Positions 54,617 to 62,897 of a stretch of 64,000 bases of DNA are shown here, in pieces. The stretch comes from Limibacter armeniacum (GTDB lineage: Bacteria > Bacteroidota > Bacteroidia > Cytophagales > Flammeovirgaceae), in NCBI RefSeq assembly GCF_036880985.1, contig NZ_JBAJNO010000008.1, positions 1,795,500 through 1,859,499 of the forward strand. Direction: 5' to 3'. Each line of letters opens with the position of its first letter. Position 1 is the stretch's first letter. A program made the position numbers and the translations under genes. Under the pieces are notes generated by a model that searched no databases, was not told where the DNA came from, and saw only the letters and a program-made list of their open reading frames with translations.

Positions 54617-54657
54617 CAGTCAGTAAAATTGGTTTGTCGGTTTTTTCCTTATTAATA

Positions 54658-55689
54658 TCAGAATATCCTGTCAATTGATTCGAATAGATATTTTCTTTTT
54701 GTGCCTGATTCTTCAGCTATTTCAAATACTGCGAAGATTTTATTGTGGTCTATCCTGATCTTGTAAATGTATTGGGGTATTTCAAAGTCCACTTTTTTCC
54801 AGCTTTTACCTTCCAGTCGGTAGAGAAACTGTTGCTCATGGGTCAGTTCTTTATTTCTTTTTGATGGCTTACCGTTAAAACTCCTATGGCTGCCAAGCAG
54901 ATAGATTTGACCTGTTCCCTTGTCTGCCAGCAGTTCATAGGAACGGTAACTATTGGCTTCGTCAGGAAATGCGATGCTGTTTTCAAGTGTAATGGTTTCA
55001 AAAGTTTTCTGATCCTTGAAAATGGAAAGCGAGTTTTCCATGACGTCATAAATGTAAAGCTGCTTGTTAAGTTCAGCATAGGAAAAGTAATGCACCAGAC
55101 TCCCTTTCAGTACAGGTACATTTCGACGGACGATGTATTTGTCATTGATGGCGTAACCAATCTTGTTTGACTTACTCTTTTCATTTTCCAGCAATGTCAC
55201 CTTAAAGTTTTCAGTAGTTTGAAAAAGTTCTTTTCCGATATATGAATCATCCAGCCCAATACAATTATTGAATGCCAGTTTGTCCTGTTCAATTGAAAAG
55301 GATGCAATACCTGACTTGTAGTTTAGGTCACAATAATCAGACTTATAAAAGAACATGGATTGGTAAAAGAGGGTATCCTGTTTGTGCCAGAAATGAATGT
55401 CGGCAGGCGCTGACCTGAAAAACAATGAGTCAATGCAAAGGTTGTTCTGATCCAGCAGGAAAAACAAGGCGCCATCACTTTTGGTTAGTAAAACCACCTT
55501 GTATGGATCAGACAATGCAAAGTCATGGATGTTATAGTTTGAATTGCCATATACCAGATCGAAATTTTTCAGCCTAAAAGGATTTTCACCAATATCCTGA
55601 CTATAGAGCTGGCAGGGTAAGAGAAACAGCAGCATGAAAGCCAATGTTTTGACCCAATGGTGCTTGATGGGTTGGTTAGTATTGATCAT
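54658..55689 (-). CDS. Exported hypothetical protein, 343 aa
   Basis: A 343-residue exported protein (signal with HHWVKTLAFMLLFLLPCQLY, cleaved near Ser-Gln). The body consists of repeated beta strands with Asp/Asn turns, such as YKVVLLTKSDGALFFLLDQ, NKQLYIYDVMENSLSIFKD and TGQIYLLGSHRSFNG, compatible with a six-bladed beta-propeller, but no motif identifies a family. It is followed 41 bp later by the esterase gene and preceded 72 bp by another exported hypothetical gene, so a small envelope operon is likely. Confidence 0.75.
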   Translation of the reverse strand: MINTNQPIKHHWVKTLAFMLLFLLPCQLYSQDIGENPFRLKNFDLVYGNSNYNIHDFALSDPYKVVLLTKSDGALFFLLDQNNLCIDSLFFRSAPADIHFWHKQDTLFYQSMFFYKSDYCDLNYKSGIASFSIEQDKLAFNNCIGLDDSYIGKELFQTTENFKVTLLENEKSKSNKIGYAINDKYIVRRNVPVLKGSLVHYFSYAELNKQLYIYDVMENSLSIFKDQKTFETITLENSIAFPDEANSYRSYELLADKGTGQIYLLGSHRSFNGKPSKRNKELTHEQQFLYRLEGKSWKKVDFEIPQYIYKIRIDHNKIFAVFEIAEESGTKRKYLFESIDRIF

Positions 55690-55761
55690 GTTTAAGTCTA
55701 TTCAGTAGTAATGACACTTTTTGTAGCGTGTGGGTTAATAGGTTTTTGATCGGCAGGCCAA

Positions 55762-56247
55762 TTATTCTATCTCAAAATAAGCCTTGATTTCTTCGGCTGT
55801 AATGTCAACCATTGAGATAATTTTAGGCGGCTTATTGGTGTTGAAAATAATCAGGTTCCAGTCAGGCGCACCTTTTTTACTTGTGTCCAGTTTCCAGTTT
55901 AAATGCTGTTTCGCACTTATCAGGTTGATTCTGCCTGAAGGAATTGAGATGACTTTTACCTGAAGTGAATCGAGCAGTTGGTTAGCCTGATAGGTATAAA
56001 AATTTTGGTCGTCTGCCACTACATAAAAATCTTCTTCCCCATATTCATTTTTCATTTTTTCAATCTGAGCATCAGATGGCGAAATAAAAATGGCGCAGGA
56101 ATAGTCAACCTTTGTCTGGATGTTTTCTGAATCAGTCAGGTAATTGGACAGGTCAAAATAACTGTCATAATTTTCAGGATCAAATCCGGCTTGCCCTAAA
56201 ACTTTGGAGGAAACCAACAGCAGTAAAATAAAAAGTCTGGTTTTCAT
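55762..56247 (-). CDS. Exported hypothetical protein, 161 aa
   Basis: A 161-residue exported protein: signal MKTRLFILLLLVSSKVLGQA, then an acidic mature domain (FDPENYDSYFDLSNYLTDSE, CAIFISPSDAQIEKMKNEYG). The last residues ISMVDITAEEIKAYFEIE form an amphipathic helix. The central pattern resembles thioredoxin-like or periplasmic-ligand folds, but the evidence is too weak to name one. It lies upstream of the 343-residue exported protein on the same strand. Confidence 0.72.
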   Translation of the reverse strand: MKTRLFILLLLVSSKVLGQAGFDPENYDSYFDLSNYLTDSENIQTKVDYSCAIFISPSDAQIEKMKNEYGEEDFYVVADDQNFYTYQANQLLDSLQVKVISIPSGRINLISAKQHLNWKLDTSKKGAPDWNLIIFNTNKPPKIISMVDITAEEIKAYFEIE

Positions 56248-56317
56248 CTTATAAAAAAATAAGGTTTAGAAGTATAAAGGTAATAGATAAGCACGATCAA
56301 TATTCATCGTATTATGT

Positions 56318-56373
56318 TCCCTGAGCGAAGTCGAAGGGGCTATTTGATTGGATTTCGACTTCGCTCAGTCACC
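56318..56373. repeat. Dispersed-type hairpin repeat, family 1 copy 1
   Basis: A perfect 14-bp stem (TGAGCGAAGTCGAA, 56322-56335, and complement 56354-56367) bounded by TTCCC and CAGTCACC. This CTTCGCTCAGTCACC / TTCCCTGAGCGAAG theme recurs at 59189-59262. It lies 10 bp beyond the MutS-like stop and may double as its transcription end. Confidence 0.75.
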
Positions 56374-56377
56374 GACA

Positions 56378-58057
56378 TCAATTCAAACTTGTCCGTTCCT
56401 TTATCAGTTTCCTTTCATCTACCCTTGATAGCACCTGAATTGCATCCGCAATCACAGAAGCTGGGTAATTATTTATTTCCAGAATTCTAATGGCATTTCT
56501 GGTTCTGACAGGTCCTTTCTTCAGTTTATGATCAAAGAATAATTGGTTGTCTTCTATCAGCTCACCAAAATGGAACAGTTCATATTCTTCATTCAATAAT
56601 TGCGTCAGCTCAATATCGTGTGTGGCTACCAGCACAATATTATTTCCTTTGTTCAGATAGGAGAGTACTGCTTTGCCTCCTGAAATTCTTTCCGCAGTGT
56701 TAGTTCCTTTGAAAAGTTCATCCATGGCAAAGAGGCATGGCACATCGTGTTGTGTTTCTGAAATAAATCCCCTGATGGTATCCACCTCTTCCTGATAGTA
56801 ACTTTTTCCGTCAAGAAGATCATCCATAATCCTGATGGAGGAAAATATTTTCATGAACGGCGCAGTATAGCTTTCCGCAAAGCACGTATAGATGGTTTGT
56901 GCCAGAATCGAATTGATGATGACTGATCGGATAAAGGTCGTCTTGCCAGACATGTTGGAGCCAGTCAGCAACAAACTTTTTTGATTCAGCAACAAATCGT
57001 TTTCAACACATCCAGAGATGGAAGGATGATAAATTGACTGGATATTGATCTCTTTTGATTTGACAAATGTAGGCTTGCAATACTTTTCTGAACCTGTTCG
57101 GAGTGAGGCGACTGAAATGGCAGCATCAACTTCTCCTATAAACCGGAAAGTGTCATGAACGATGGAGCCTTCATTTTCCAGTGCCTTGATAAAGTTGAAT
57201 GTCTGGATGATCTCCACATTGAGGAGAACCTTGATAAGCTCAATGAATGAATATATCACACCCGTGATGTCATGAGATACCGTCTCTTCAAAAGTGATGA
57301 ATTGAATTTTTTGCTTCAGTGCTTTTGCCCTTTTCAGGAAGTCAAGATTTGAGAAGTGCTGGCTCACCACCTCAACTTTTGACAGCTCTTCCGCTATTCT
57401 TATACTTTTAAGGAATTCAATCGTGGCTAGCTTGTAGTAATCAATATTTTTCTTGTTCCAGTAGTGAAAGAAAAAGTTGATGACTAAAACGGGCAACAAG
57501 CAAATGATCAGTGCAGGAAACTTGAAGGAAAGTATAAATACAGACACCGACACCATCAGTGAAACAAAGACAAGCGGATACCATTTGGGTTTTGGAACAT
57601 GGCGGTCACTGATCAGCTCCTCAATATGGTAAGCAGCCAGATTGCTCCCTCTATTAAGGGAAAAGGCGATGCGTTCTCTGGCGGCAGGGTCTTCCTGCAA
57701 CTGGGTCACTAATGTGTCAAATTTCTTCAGGGATTTTTCATCCTCAATAATTCTAAGCTTGGCATAAAGGTACTGCTGCCCAATCTTTGAATAGGTCCGG
57801 TCAACAAATTCAAAGATGGCATGCCAATCAATATCCTGTATCGTCCTGTTATTGAGTACCTGAAAAGAGGCTACATTTTTTGAGACTTTGTCGAAGTAGC
57901 GTTCAATCAGCTCAAAGTTAAAATACGCCTCCTCTTTAGGCTGACCAAACTGCTTATTGAGTTGGTTTTTAATTTTTTCCCTGTCTTTTTTTCTTTTATA
58001 AATGTATAAGAGCGCAATAAGTAGTGCCGTGACAGAAATTGGAATTATGTAGGACAT
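56378..58057 (-). CDS. Membrane-anchored MutS-like ATPase
   Basis: A 559-residue protein. I start at 58057 (MSYIIPISVTALLIALLYIY), which yields an N-terminal transmembrane helix; the longer frame adds 37 unlikely residues. A second double-hydrophobic region lies at about 195-235 (LVFVSLMVSVSVFILSF, LLPVLVINFFF). The C-terminal ATPase domain has Walker A LLTGSNMSGKTTFIRS, Walker B LFAMDELFKGTNTAERISG with the MutS signature after it, and VLVATHDIELT. It has the MutS core and ATPase domains but no mismatch-recognition domain I, so it is not the repair enzyme. Such membrane MutS-related proteins are known in Bacteroidota with unknown function. Confidence 0.9.
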   Translation of the reverse strand: MSYIIPISVTALLIALLYIYKRKKDREKIKNQLNKQFGQPKEEAYFNFELIERYFDKVSKNVASFQVLNNRTIQDIDWHAIFEFVDRTYSKIGQQYLYAKLRIIEDEKSLKKFDTLVTQLQEDPAARERIAFSLNRGSNLAAYHIEELISDRHVPKPKWYPLVFVSLMVSVSVFILSFKFPALIICLLPVLVINFFFHYWNKKNIDYYKLATIEFLKSIRIAEELSKVEVVSQHFSNLDFLKRAKALKQKIQFITFEETVSHDITGVIYSFIELIKVLLNVEIIQTFNFIKALENEGSIVHDTFRFIGEVDAAISVASLRTGSEKYCKPTFVKSKEINIQSIYHPSISGCVENDLLLNQKSLLLTGSNMSGKTTFIRSVIINSILAQTIYTCFAESYTAPFMKIFSSIRIMDDLLDGKSYYQEEVDTIRGFISETQHDVPCLFAMDELFKGTNTAERISGGKAVLSYLNKGNNIVLVATHDIELTQLLNEEYELFHFGELIEDNQLFFDHKLKKGPVRTRNAIRILEINNYPASVIADAIQVLSRVDERKLIKERTSLN

Positions 58058-58139
58058 CTTAAGTCTGGTCTGTTTTAGTTTAGGGTTTATATGAACTTGA
58101 CCGCAGGATATATTGCCTGCGAAAGGATTTAAAAAAAAA

Positions 58140-58160
58140 CACCAAGTAATCTTGTTGGTG
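58140..58160 (-). terminator. Secondary terminator-like hairpin
   Basis: CACCAA pairs with TTGGTG and is followed on the minus strand by nine T. It lies between the GDPD and MutS-like genes. Confidence 0.6.
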
Positions 58161-58220
58161 ATTAGCACTGTTTTGCTATAACGAAATATTTTTTTGAAGG
58201 TTTTTTATTGGCAAAAAAGA

Positions 58221-58252
58221 AGGCTTTACTGAGCATTGTCTCAGTAAAGCCT
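58221..58252 (-). terminator. Terminator of the GDPD gene
   Basis: A perfect 13-bp stem (AGGCTTTACTGAG and complement) with a six-base loop and TTCTTTTTT on the minus strand. Confidence 0.88.
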
Positions 58253-58281
58253 TGTATCAATCAAGCCAAGAAAAATCTGAC

Positions 58282-59061
58282 TTACATTTCTTTTTTGATT
58301 TTCATCGCCTTGTCAGGGAAGTTGGAGATTAAGCCATCTATTCCCAAGCCAATCAGTTCTTTCATCTGTTCTTCCTCATCGACTGTCCATCTCCATACTT
58401 CCAATCCTGCCTGATGTGCCTCTGCCAAAAATTCCTTTGTAATGTTGGTTTTTGAACCTACACCAATTGCATTGGCATGGATCACATTGGCATAATCAAA
58501 AGTGGTAGCGTCAGCAGCACTGATCAGGTAAAGTATCGGAATATTTTTGTCAAGAGATCTGATCTTCGCCAGTACAGGGTAGTAAAAAGAGAAGATGATC
58601 ACCTCATCGTTTACACCAAGCTCATTGATTGTCCTGATTACTTCTTCTTCTGCGCCATATACCTTAATCTCGATACACACTTTTATTTTTCCTTTTGCCA
58701 GTGCAAGCGCTTCCCTCAAGGTGATGATTTTTTCATCCTTGAATTGGTCACCGAACTTCGATGGGTTTCCAATATTCACTGCCGAAAGCTCCTTGTAGGT
58801 CATCTCAGCGATTTTTCCTTTTGCATTTTCAGATGCAGTTCTGTCTACAGCGGCATCGTGGATAACAACAAGTGAGTCGTCTTTTGTTTTGTGTATATCC
58901 AGCTCGAAATATTCAGCACCGATTTCAATGGCTTTCTCAAATGCAGAAAGTGAATTTTCAGGCGCAATTCCTGAAAAGCCTCGGTGGGCGATTATTTTTG
59001 TTTGGGCATTGACCATATAGGAAGTTAAAGCAAGTAATATTAGAATAGCTGTTTTTTTCAT
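58282..59061 (-). CDS. Glycerophosphodiester phosphodiesterase
   Basis: A 259-residue exported enzyme, started at the ATG at 59061 (MKKTAILILLALTSYMVNAQ), which gives a signal peptide; the longer open frame adds 19 residues. The GDPD fold is clear: IAHRGFSGIAPENSLSAFEK with the first catalytic His-Arg, EYFELDIHKTKDDSLVVIHD with Glu/Asp metal ligands and the second His, KGKIKVCIEIKVYG, and WTVDEEEQM near the end. It hydrolyses glycerophosphodiesters to glycerol 3-phosphate and an alcohol, probably in the periplasm. It ends at a strong hairpin terminator. Confidence 0.95.
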   Translation of the reverse strand: MKKTAILILLALTSYMVNAQTKIIAHRGFSGIAPENSLSAFEKAIEIGAEYFELDIHKTKDDSLVVIHDAAVDRTASENAKGKIAEMTYKELSAVNIGNPSKFGDQFKDEKIITLREALALAKGKIKVCIEIKVYGAEEEVIRTINELGVNDEVIIFSFYYPVLAKIRSLDKNIPILYLISAADATTFDYANVIHANAIGVGSKTNITKEFLAEAHQAGLEVWRWTVDEEEQMKELIGLGIDGLISNFPDKAMKIKKEM

Positions 59062-59118
59062 CAGGATAGTTATTAAAGTTTCTAGTATGATATGTTTTGT
59101 AATGGGTAAACGAACCAT

Positions 59119-59367
59119 CCAACTTTATGATATCCTAAATATTGTGTTTTAACGATTTATTCATTAGCCGTTATCACAATTAACACATACGGTGACTGAG
59201 CGCAGCTGAAGTTCCAATAAAATAATTCCTTCAGTTTCTCACAGGGAACATTGAGCGAAGTGTTAATATGATGAATGTTAATCGTGGTGAAACTCATTTA
59301 TAAAAGTAATAGCGTTTTAGGTGTTGTCTTACGATGGGTTGATTAAGGTTGAATTAATAACAGACAT
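59119..59367. other. Gap with a MITE-like segment
   Basis: Between the GDPD start and the first modular repeat. It holds the 59171-59290 segment listed separately; the rest is AT-rich with no gene seen. Confidence 0.45.
59171..59290. repeat. MITE-like segment with IS5-type ends, carrying family 1 copy 2
   Basis: A 120-bp segment whose ends, TTATCACAATTAACA (59171-59185) and TGTTAATCGTGGTGA (59276-59290), form imperfect inverted repeats differing by one or two bases from the perfect 16-bp ends of the IS at 14163-15159. The interior (59189-59262) carries the GGTGACTGAGCG and AGGGAACATTGAGCGAAG blocks of repeat family 1 seen at 56318. It has no coding capacity. Confidence 0.6.
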
Positions 59368-59462
59368 ATACCGCCCTTTCAGGGCTTCAATTAGCGGTAT
59401 TCTCTTGCGATGGAATAATCGCGCGTGCAACAGCCATCGCTGGTATATTATGTCCCTTCGGG
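59368..59462. repeat. Modular palindromic repeat, family 2 copy A (left part, split by IS)
   Basis: Three nested hairpins: ATACCGC/GCGGTAT (59368-59400) around GCCCTTTCAGGGC (59373-59385), then GCGATGG/CCATCGC (59407-59440), then TGTCCCTTCGGGACA, whose first half ends here at 59462 and whose second half resumes at 61034 beyond the IS. Reverse-complement match to the copy at 61216-61385. Confidence 0.8.
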
Positions 59463-61033
59463 TAGGGTGTCCAAAGGCATAAAAAAAACTCTTGCCATTT
59501 TTGTGTTGAACTGAAAATAAAATTTTCGCACAAAATACGGAAAGAGTTTATGTCGGTAAACATACAGCAAAAACAGCTACAGGACAAGTTTAATCACCGT
59601 TACACGGTTAAGAAGTTACGCGGAAGGGTCTGTGCACTGGAAAAAAGCAGAGGGAGTTGGAAGGGGAAATATCAGAATAGCCAACAGTTGCTCAAGGCAT
59701 TGGAAAGAGAGAACAAGCAGTTGCGGCAACAGCTGTCATCTGTAGGTCCTCCAGCTGAGCACTCGCTCCCCATAGCTGGACATAAGTACAATGTCTTGAT
59801 GGTGAGTATCTGTATACACCTCTATGTAGTGGGCGGCTGCAGCTTTCGGGGTGTGGTTTCTTGTCTGCAATATTTGAATAGTGCACTGGGCTGGCACTTG
59901 ACCAGCCTTCCAAGCAAGAGCGCAGTCGAGACTTGGGTCAAGAAGCTGGGGTATTTTTCTTTCAATCAAGGAGAAGGCCGTTTTACCGACAAGGAGTATG
60001 CCCTGATTGTGGATGAATGCATGACCATTGGTGATGAACGGATGCTGATGGTACTGGGCGTGGAGGCAGAAAATACCACAGCAGAGGTACTTACGACCGC
60101 TGATGCGGATGTACTTCACATAGAAGTACAGAAATCCTGGAAGGCTGACCAGATCAAGCGTGTGCTGAAGGAGGTGGCCCAGACACAAGGCAAGGCACCT
60201 AAGTACGTCATCAGCGACTCGAACAACAATTTGGTCGCAGGTATCAAGGCTGCGGAACTTTGCCGAGTCAAGGATGTTGGTCACCAGCTGGCGCTACTGG
60301 CAGAAAGGTGCTACAAGAAAGATGATCGATATATCGCCTTCATGAAGTCGTTGGGAGCCTGCACCCACAAAAACATTATGAAGCCTGTGGCTTACCTATT
60401 GCCGCCAAGGCAGCGTGACCACTCCCGCTTCCTAAATCTGACGCCCACTATCGATTGGGTGTTGGCGATACAAAAAAAATATTCCACCCTAACCCGGGAA
60501 GAACAGGAATGCTTTGCCTTCCTGCAGGAACATAACGAGATTGTCAAGGAGTTGGAAACACTTGTTGTTATCACCTGCAAGATCAACAAACACCTTAAGA
60601 ACAGTGGATTATCCACCGAAAGCATTGATGTGTGCCTCTCGTACTGTGAGACAGTAACACCTTATGAGAAACTGAATAAATTCATAGAAACTGTGAAAAC
60701 ATACCTGAAGGAAGAGGTCTCGAAACTGGAAGAGCAGGCCTGCTGGCATTGCTCTTCTGATGTTATTGAGTCTTTATTCGGCATCTTCAAGTACAGGAAG
60801 TCTCCCAATAAGCTGTATGGTGTCACCTCCTATGTGCTCTACCTGGCACTGGTAACAAGAAAACTTGCTGGCAAGGTGGTATTGGATATCGATATCAAGA
60901 GCGCTCAGGAACAGGTTTTCCTGTCCAAAATCAAGGAGTGGGAGGTTAATTACCTAAAAGAAAATCAAGTACTTAGACGTATGAAAGCACTCTCAAATTG
61001 ACCGGAAGAAAATCTAATGTTTTGGACACCCTA
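59463..61033. mobile_element. Insertion sequence, 1571 bp, inserted in a repeat hairpin
   Basis: Inverted repeats GGGTAGGGTGTCCAAA (59460-59475) and its exact complement (61021-61036) enclose one transposase. Allowing a 9-bp target duplication, CCCTTCGGG is present at both 59454-59462 and 61034-61042, giving element limits 59463-61033; a 7-bp reading with ends GTAGGG is equally consistent with symmetry. Removing it restores the uninterrupted hairpin TGTCCCTTCGGGACA. Ends and gene are intact, so the insertion is recent or active. I could not assign the IS family. Confidence 0.9.
59550..61001 (+). CDS. DDE transposase of unassigned IS family
   Basis: A 483-residue protein filling the IS. The N-terminus is a long basic coiled coil (residues about 8-60, KLRGRVCALEKSRGSWKGK and LLKALERENKQLRQQL), followed by a helix-turn-helix-like part (LTSLPSKSAVETWVKKLGY). 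Acidic residues that could form the DDE triad are in ALIVDECMTIGDE, KYVISDSNNNLVAGIKAAEL and DVIESLFGIFKYRKSPNK. The E-S-x-F-G pattern near the end is found in several transposase groups. I cannot place it in IS66, IS4 or ISNCY without a search. No stop or frameshift interrupts it. Confidence 0.85.
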   Translation: MSVNIQQKQLQDKFNHRYTVKKLRGRVCALEKSRGSWKGKYQNSQQLLKALERENKQLRQQLSSVGPPAEHSLPIAGHKYNVLMVSICIHLYVVGGCSFRGVVSCLQYLNSALGWHLTSLPSKSAVETWVKKLGYFSFNQGEGRFTDKEYALIVDECMTIGDERMLMVLGVEAENTTAEVLTTADADVLHIEVQKSWKADQIKRVLKEVAQTQGKAPKYVISDSNNNLVAGIKAAELCRVKDVGHQLALLAERCYKKDDRYIAFMKSLGACTHKNIMKPVAYLLPPRQRDHSRFLNLTPTIDWVLAIQKKYSTLTREEQECFAFLQEHNEIVKELETLVVITCKINKHLKNSGLSTESIDVCLSYCETVTPYEKLNKFIETVKTYLKEEVSKLEEQACWHCSSDVIESLFGIFKYRKSPNKLYGVTSYVLYLALVTRKLAGKVVLDIDIKSAQEQVFLSKIKEWEVNYLKENQVLRRMKALSN

Positions 61034-61110
61034 CCCTTCGGGACAGGTGTATATTGCTGAATAAAAAGTAAATCTTAAAAGTTCATCATTGATTTATTCG
61101 GGACAGGTGT
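61034..61110. repeat. Family 2 copy A (right part) and a CGGGACAGGTGT duplication
   Basis: The right half of the split hairpin (61034-61050) is followed by a second CGGGACAGGTGT at 61099-61110, 60 bp after the first at 61039-61050. The gap from 61043 to 61391 contains this, the second family 2 copy and no gene. Confidence 0.65.
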
Positions 61111-61215
61111 GATGATCTAACTAAAAAAATCAACTTGAAAATATCATCGCTAAAATTTAAAGCCCTTTTTGAGTATAGGTTTGAATAGACCCAATTTCTA
61201 AAGGGTTAAAAAGAT

Positions 61216-61385
61216 GACACCAAACCAAATGGTGTCCGCCCCTACGTGGGCGCCCTTTGGTTTTCGCATAACCAGCCTATGTTTGTTGTAAGGCGCAAGT
61301 CCCGAAGGGACAAAATAGCATAGCAATGGGCAACGCCCATCGTAAAGCCTACAAATTTTTTAGCCCTGAAGGGGCGTTATCTTCA
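61216..61385. repeat. Modular palindromic repeat, family 2 copy B (inverted)
   Basis: Five consecutive hairpins: GACACC/GGTGTC (61216-61236), CGCCC/GGGCG (61237-61252), GTCCCGAAGGGAC (61299-61311), ATGGGCAACGCCCAT (61326-61340) and GCCC/GGGC (61373-61385). Read on the minus strand, the last three match copy A in the same order. Confidence 0.8.
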
Positions 61386-61391
61386 CAGACA

Positions 61392-62390
61392 CTAAAGTCT
61401 GATACCGTACAAAACTTTGAATGTGAAGAGCGTATTGGCTACTGTGTAGTTATCTGAAAAGAACCAGTTTGTGATATTCTGGCATTTTACGCCCCAGAAA
61501 TAACCTGGCTTATTGTTGATCACTGCCATTCTGCCTTTGTTTCGGAGGGTAATGTATTCTTGTTGTTTGTCATGGCTGTTATCTATCTGAACCCCAACGG
61601 CTGGAATCATAGACATATTGGCCAGCCAGTTTTTGGCAAAAATATAATTATAACCATACCCTATGTTCAGGCAATAGGTCTCGTATGTTTTGTCAAGGTT
61701 TTGGGGCAACTGAAGCCCTTGCTCCTCGGAGAAATCAAACGACAGGTCGTGTCTGGTAAACGATGCGCCTGCAATCAATGAACCAGCACTCTTGATTTGC
61801 TTAAAGAGGTGCACATCATGGTATGCGGCGGCATTGGAGTAAGATTTGTTGTTGAAGAAATAGTTGAAGTCAATACCTCCTACATCGGTGGCAATCCCCT
61901 TGAATGTCTTCGGCAACTCTACTGTTCCAAACTCATCGCTATACCTTTTCAAGTTGGTTAGTCCCTTGTTGTTGAAATAAAAAAGCTCAAGGCTAAGGAT
62001 GTTATTGGCGATATTTACTTCCCATTTTTTTCGTTTGATTGACTCACCAAAGACTAGGTCATTTAGATTGACGGAGTACCCAAGTGATATGGCTCTGTAA
62101 CTTGCAAAAATTCCAATATCGGAATTGAGGTCAGACTTAAAGTCTACGTTGGTGTTATGCTCAATATTGAGGTTATAAGCATCCTGCCAGTTACCGCTCT
62201 TTAGTATAAGGGCATACTTGTATGCTGTTTTCTCTATATAGGAAGAGTCGAAATTATTGTAGATAGACTGGATGCGCTTGCCTTTTTGAACAAACCAATT
62301 CTCCTTGTCTGGATCGGTATGCTGTGAGAATGTAAGGTGTGGAATCGATAGTAAGAGAAGAGACCAAATAAGTAGAGTCAAATATTTCAT
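61392..62390 (-). CDS. DUF4421 outer-membrane beta-barrel-like protein
   Basis: A 332-residue exported protein started at the ATG at 62390 (MKYLTLLIWSLLLLSIPHLT), which gives a signal peptide; an upstream open frame adds 17 residues. The mature part is rich in alternating aromatic/hydrophobic strands (YKYALILKSGNWQDAYNLNI, IGIFASYRAISLGYSVNLND, YCLNIGYGYNYIFAKNWLAN) and ends in a strand with a near-terminal aromatic/Leu (TFKVLYGIRL). This matches the DUF4421 family of Bacteroidota, thought to be outer-membrane barrels. Function unknown. It is divergent from the SulP gene with a 507-bp gap. Confidence 0.85.
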   Translation of the reverse strand: MKYLTLLIWSLLLLSIPHLTFSQHTDPDKENWFVQKGKRIQSIYNNFDSSYIEKTAYKYALILKSGNWQDAYNLNIEHNTNVDFKSDLNSDIGIFASYRAISLGYSVNLNDLVFGESIKRKKWEVNIANNILSLELFYFNNKGLTNLKRYSDEFGTVELPKTFKGIATDVGGIDFNYFFNNKSYSNAAAYHDVHLFKQIKSAGSLIAGASFTRHDLSFDFSEEQGLQLPQNLDKTYETYCLNIGYGYNYIFAKNWLANMSMIPAVGVQIDNSHDKQQEYITLRNKGRMAVINNKPGYFWGVKCQNITNWFFSDNYTVANTLFTFKVLYGIRL

Positions 62391-62441
62391 GTGGAAAAAC
62401 AGGATAATAAGTATAGTCGTCTTTCTATCGATGATGAACAA

Positions 62442-62897
62442 ATAAAAGTTATAGAGAGTATCACTCTATTTTTTTGAGCCGGTAAAGAAACGCTATAAAT
62501 TTTTTATTACATATACCTTTCAGTGATTTTAATTCCGTTTTATTTCACCTTCAATCTCCCACACTAAAAAATCAGCAAACAGATAAACAGCTTACACTTC
62601 TAATTGTTTTGATGCTAAGCCTATGTTTAACCATTAAATGGGTTTTGCTTCTGGGGTGTTATCATTTATTTAATAAAATTTTAAAGAGGTTAAAGCTAAA
62701 GAGAGGTAGAGTTTATATTGTTGTTTGTCAGTTGTTTGCGGTGATGTTAGTCAACTGTAAAAAAAACGCTTAATAGGAAGAACTGTTAAATTTTTTTACG
62801 TTTGCAGCCGTTTGTTTGGAACTAAGAGGTAATCTCAACTGTTTGAACAGACGGTGATTACAATTTTTTATTGAAAAAATATAACGGATAAAACAGC
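62442..62897. promoter_or_regulatory. Promoter region of the SulP gene
   Basis: A 456-bp non-coding leader. A Bacteroidota -7 element TACGTTTG is at 62797-62804, about 94 bp before the start; I cannot confirm a matching -33 box. An in-frame TAA lies 3 codons before the GTG start. The rest is AT-rich with no other feature. Confidence 0.4.

Noticed and set aside
56378..58057. DNA mismatch repair protein MutS
   Set aside because: No mismatch-recognition domain, and membrane segments are present; only the ATPase family relation holds.
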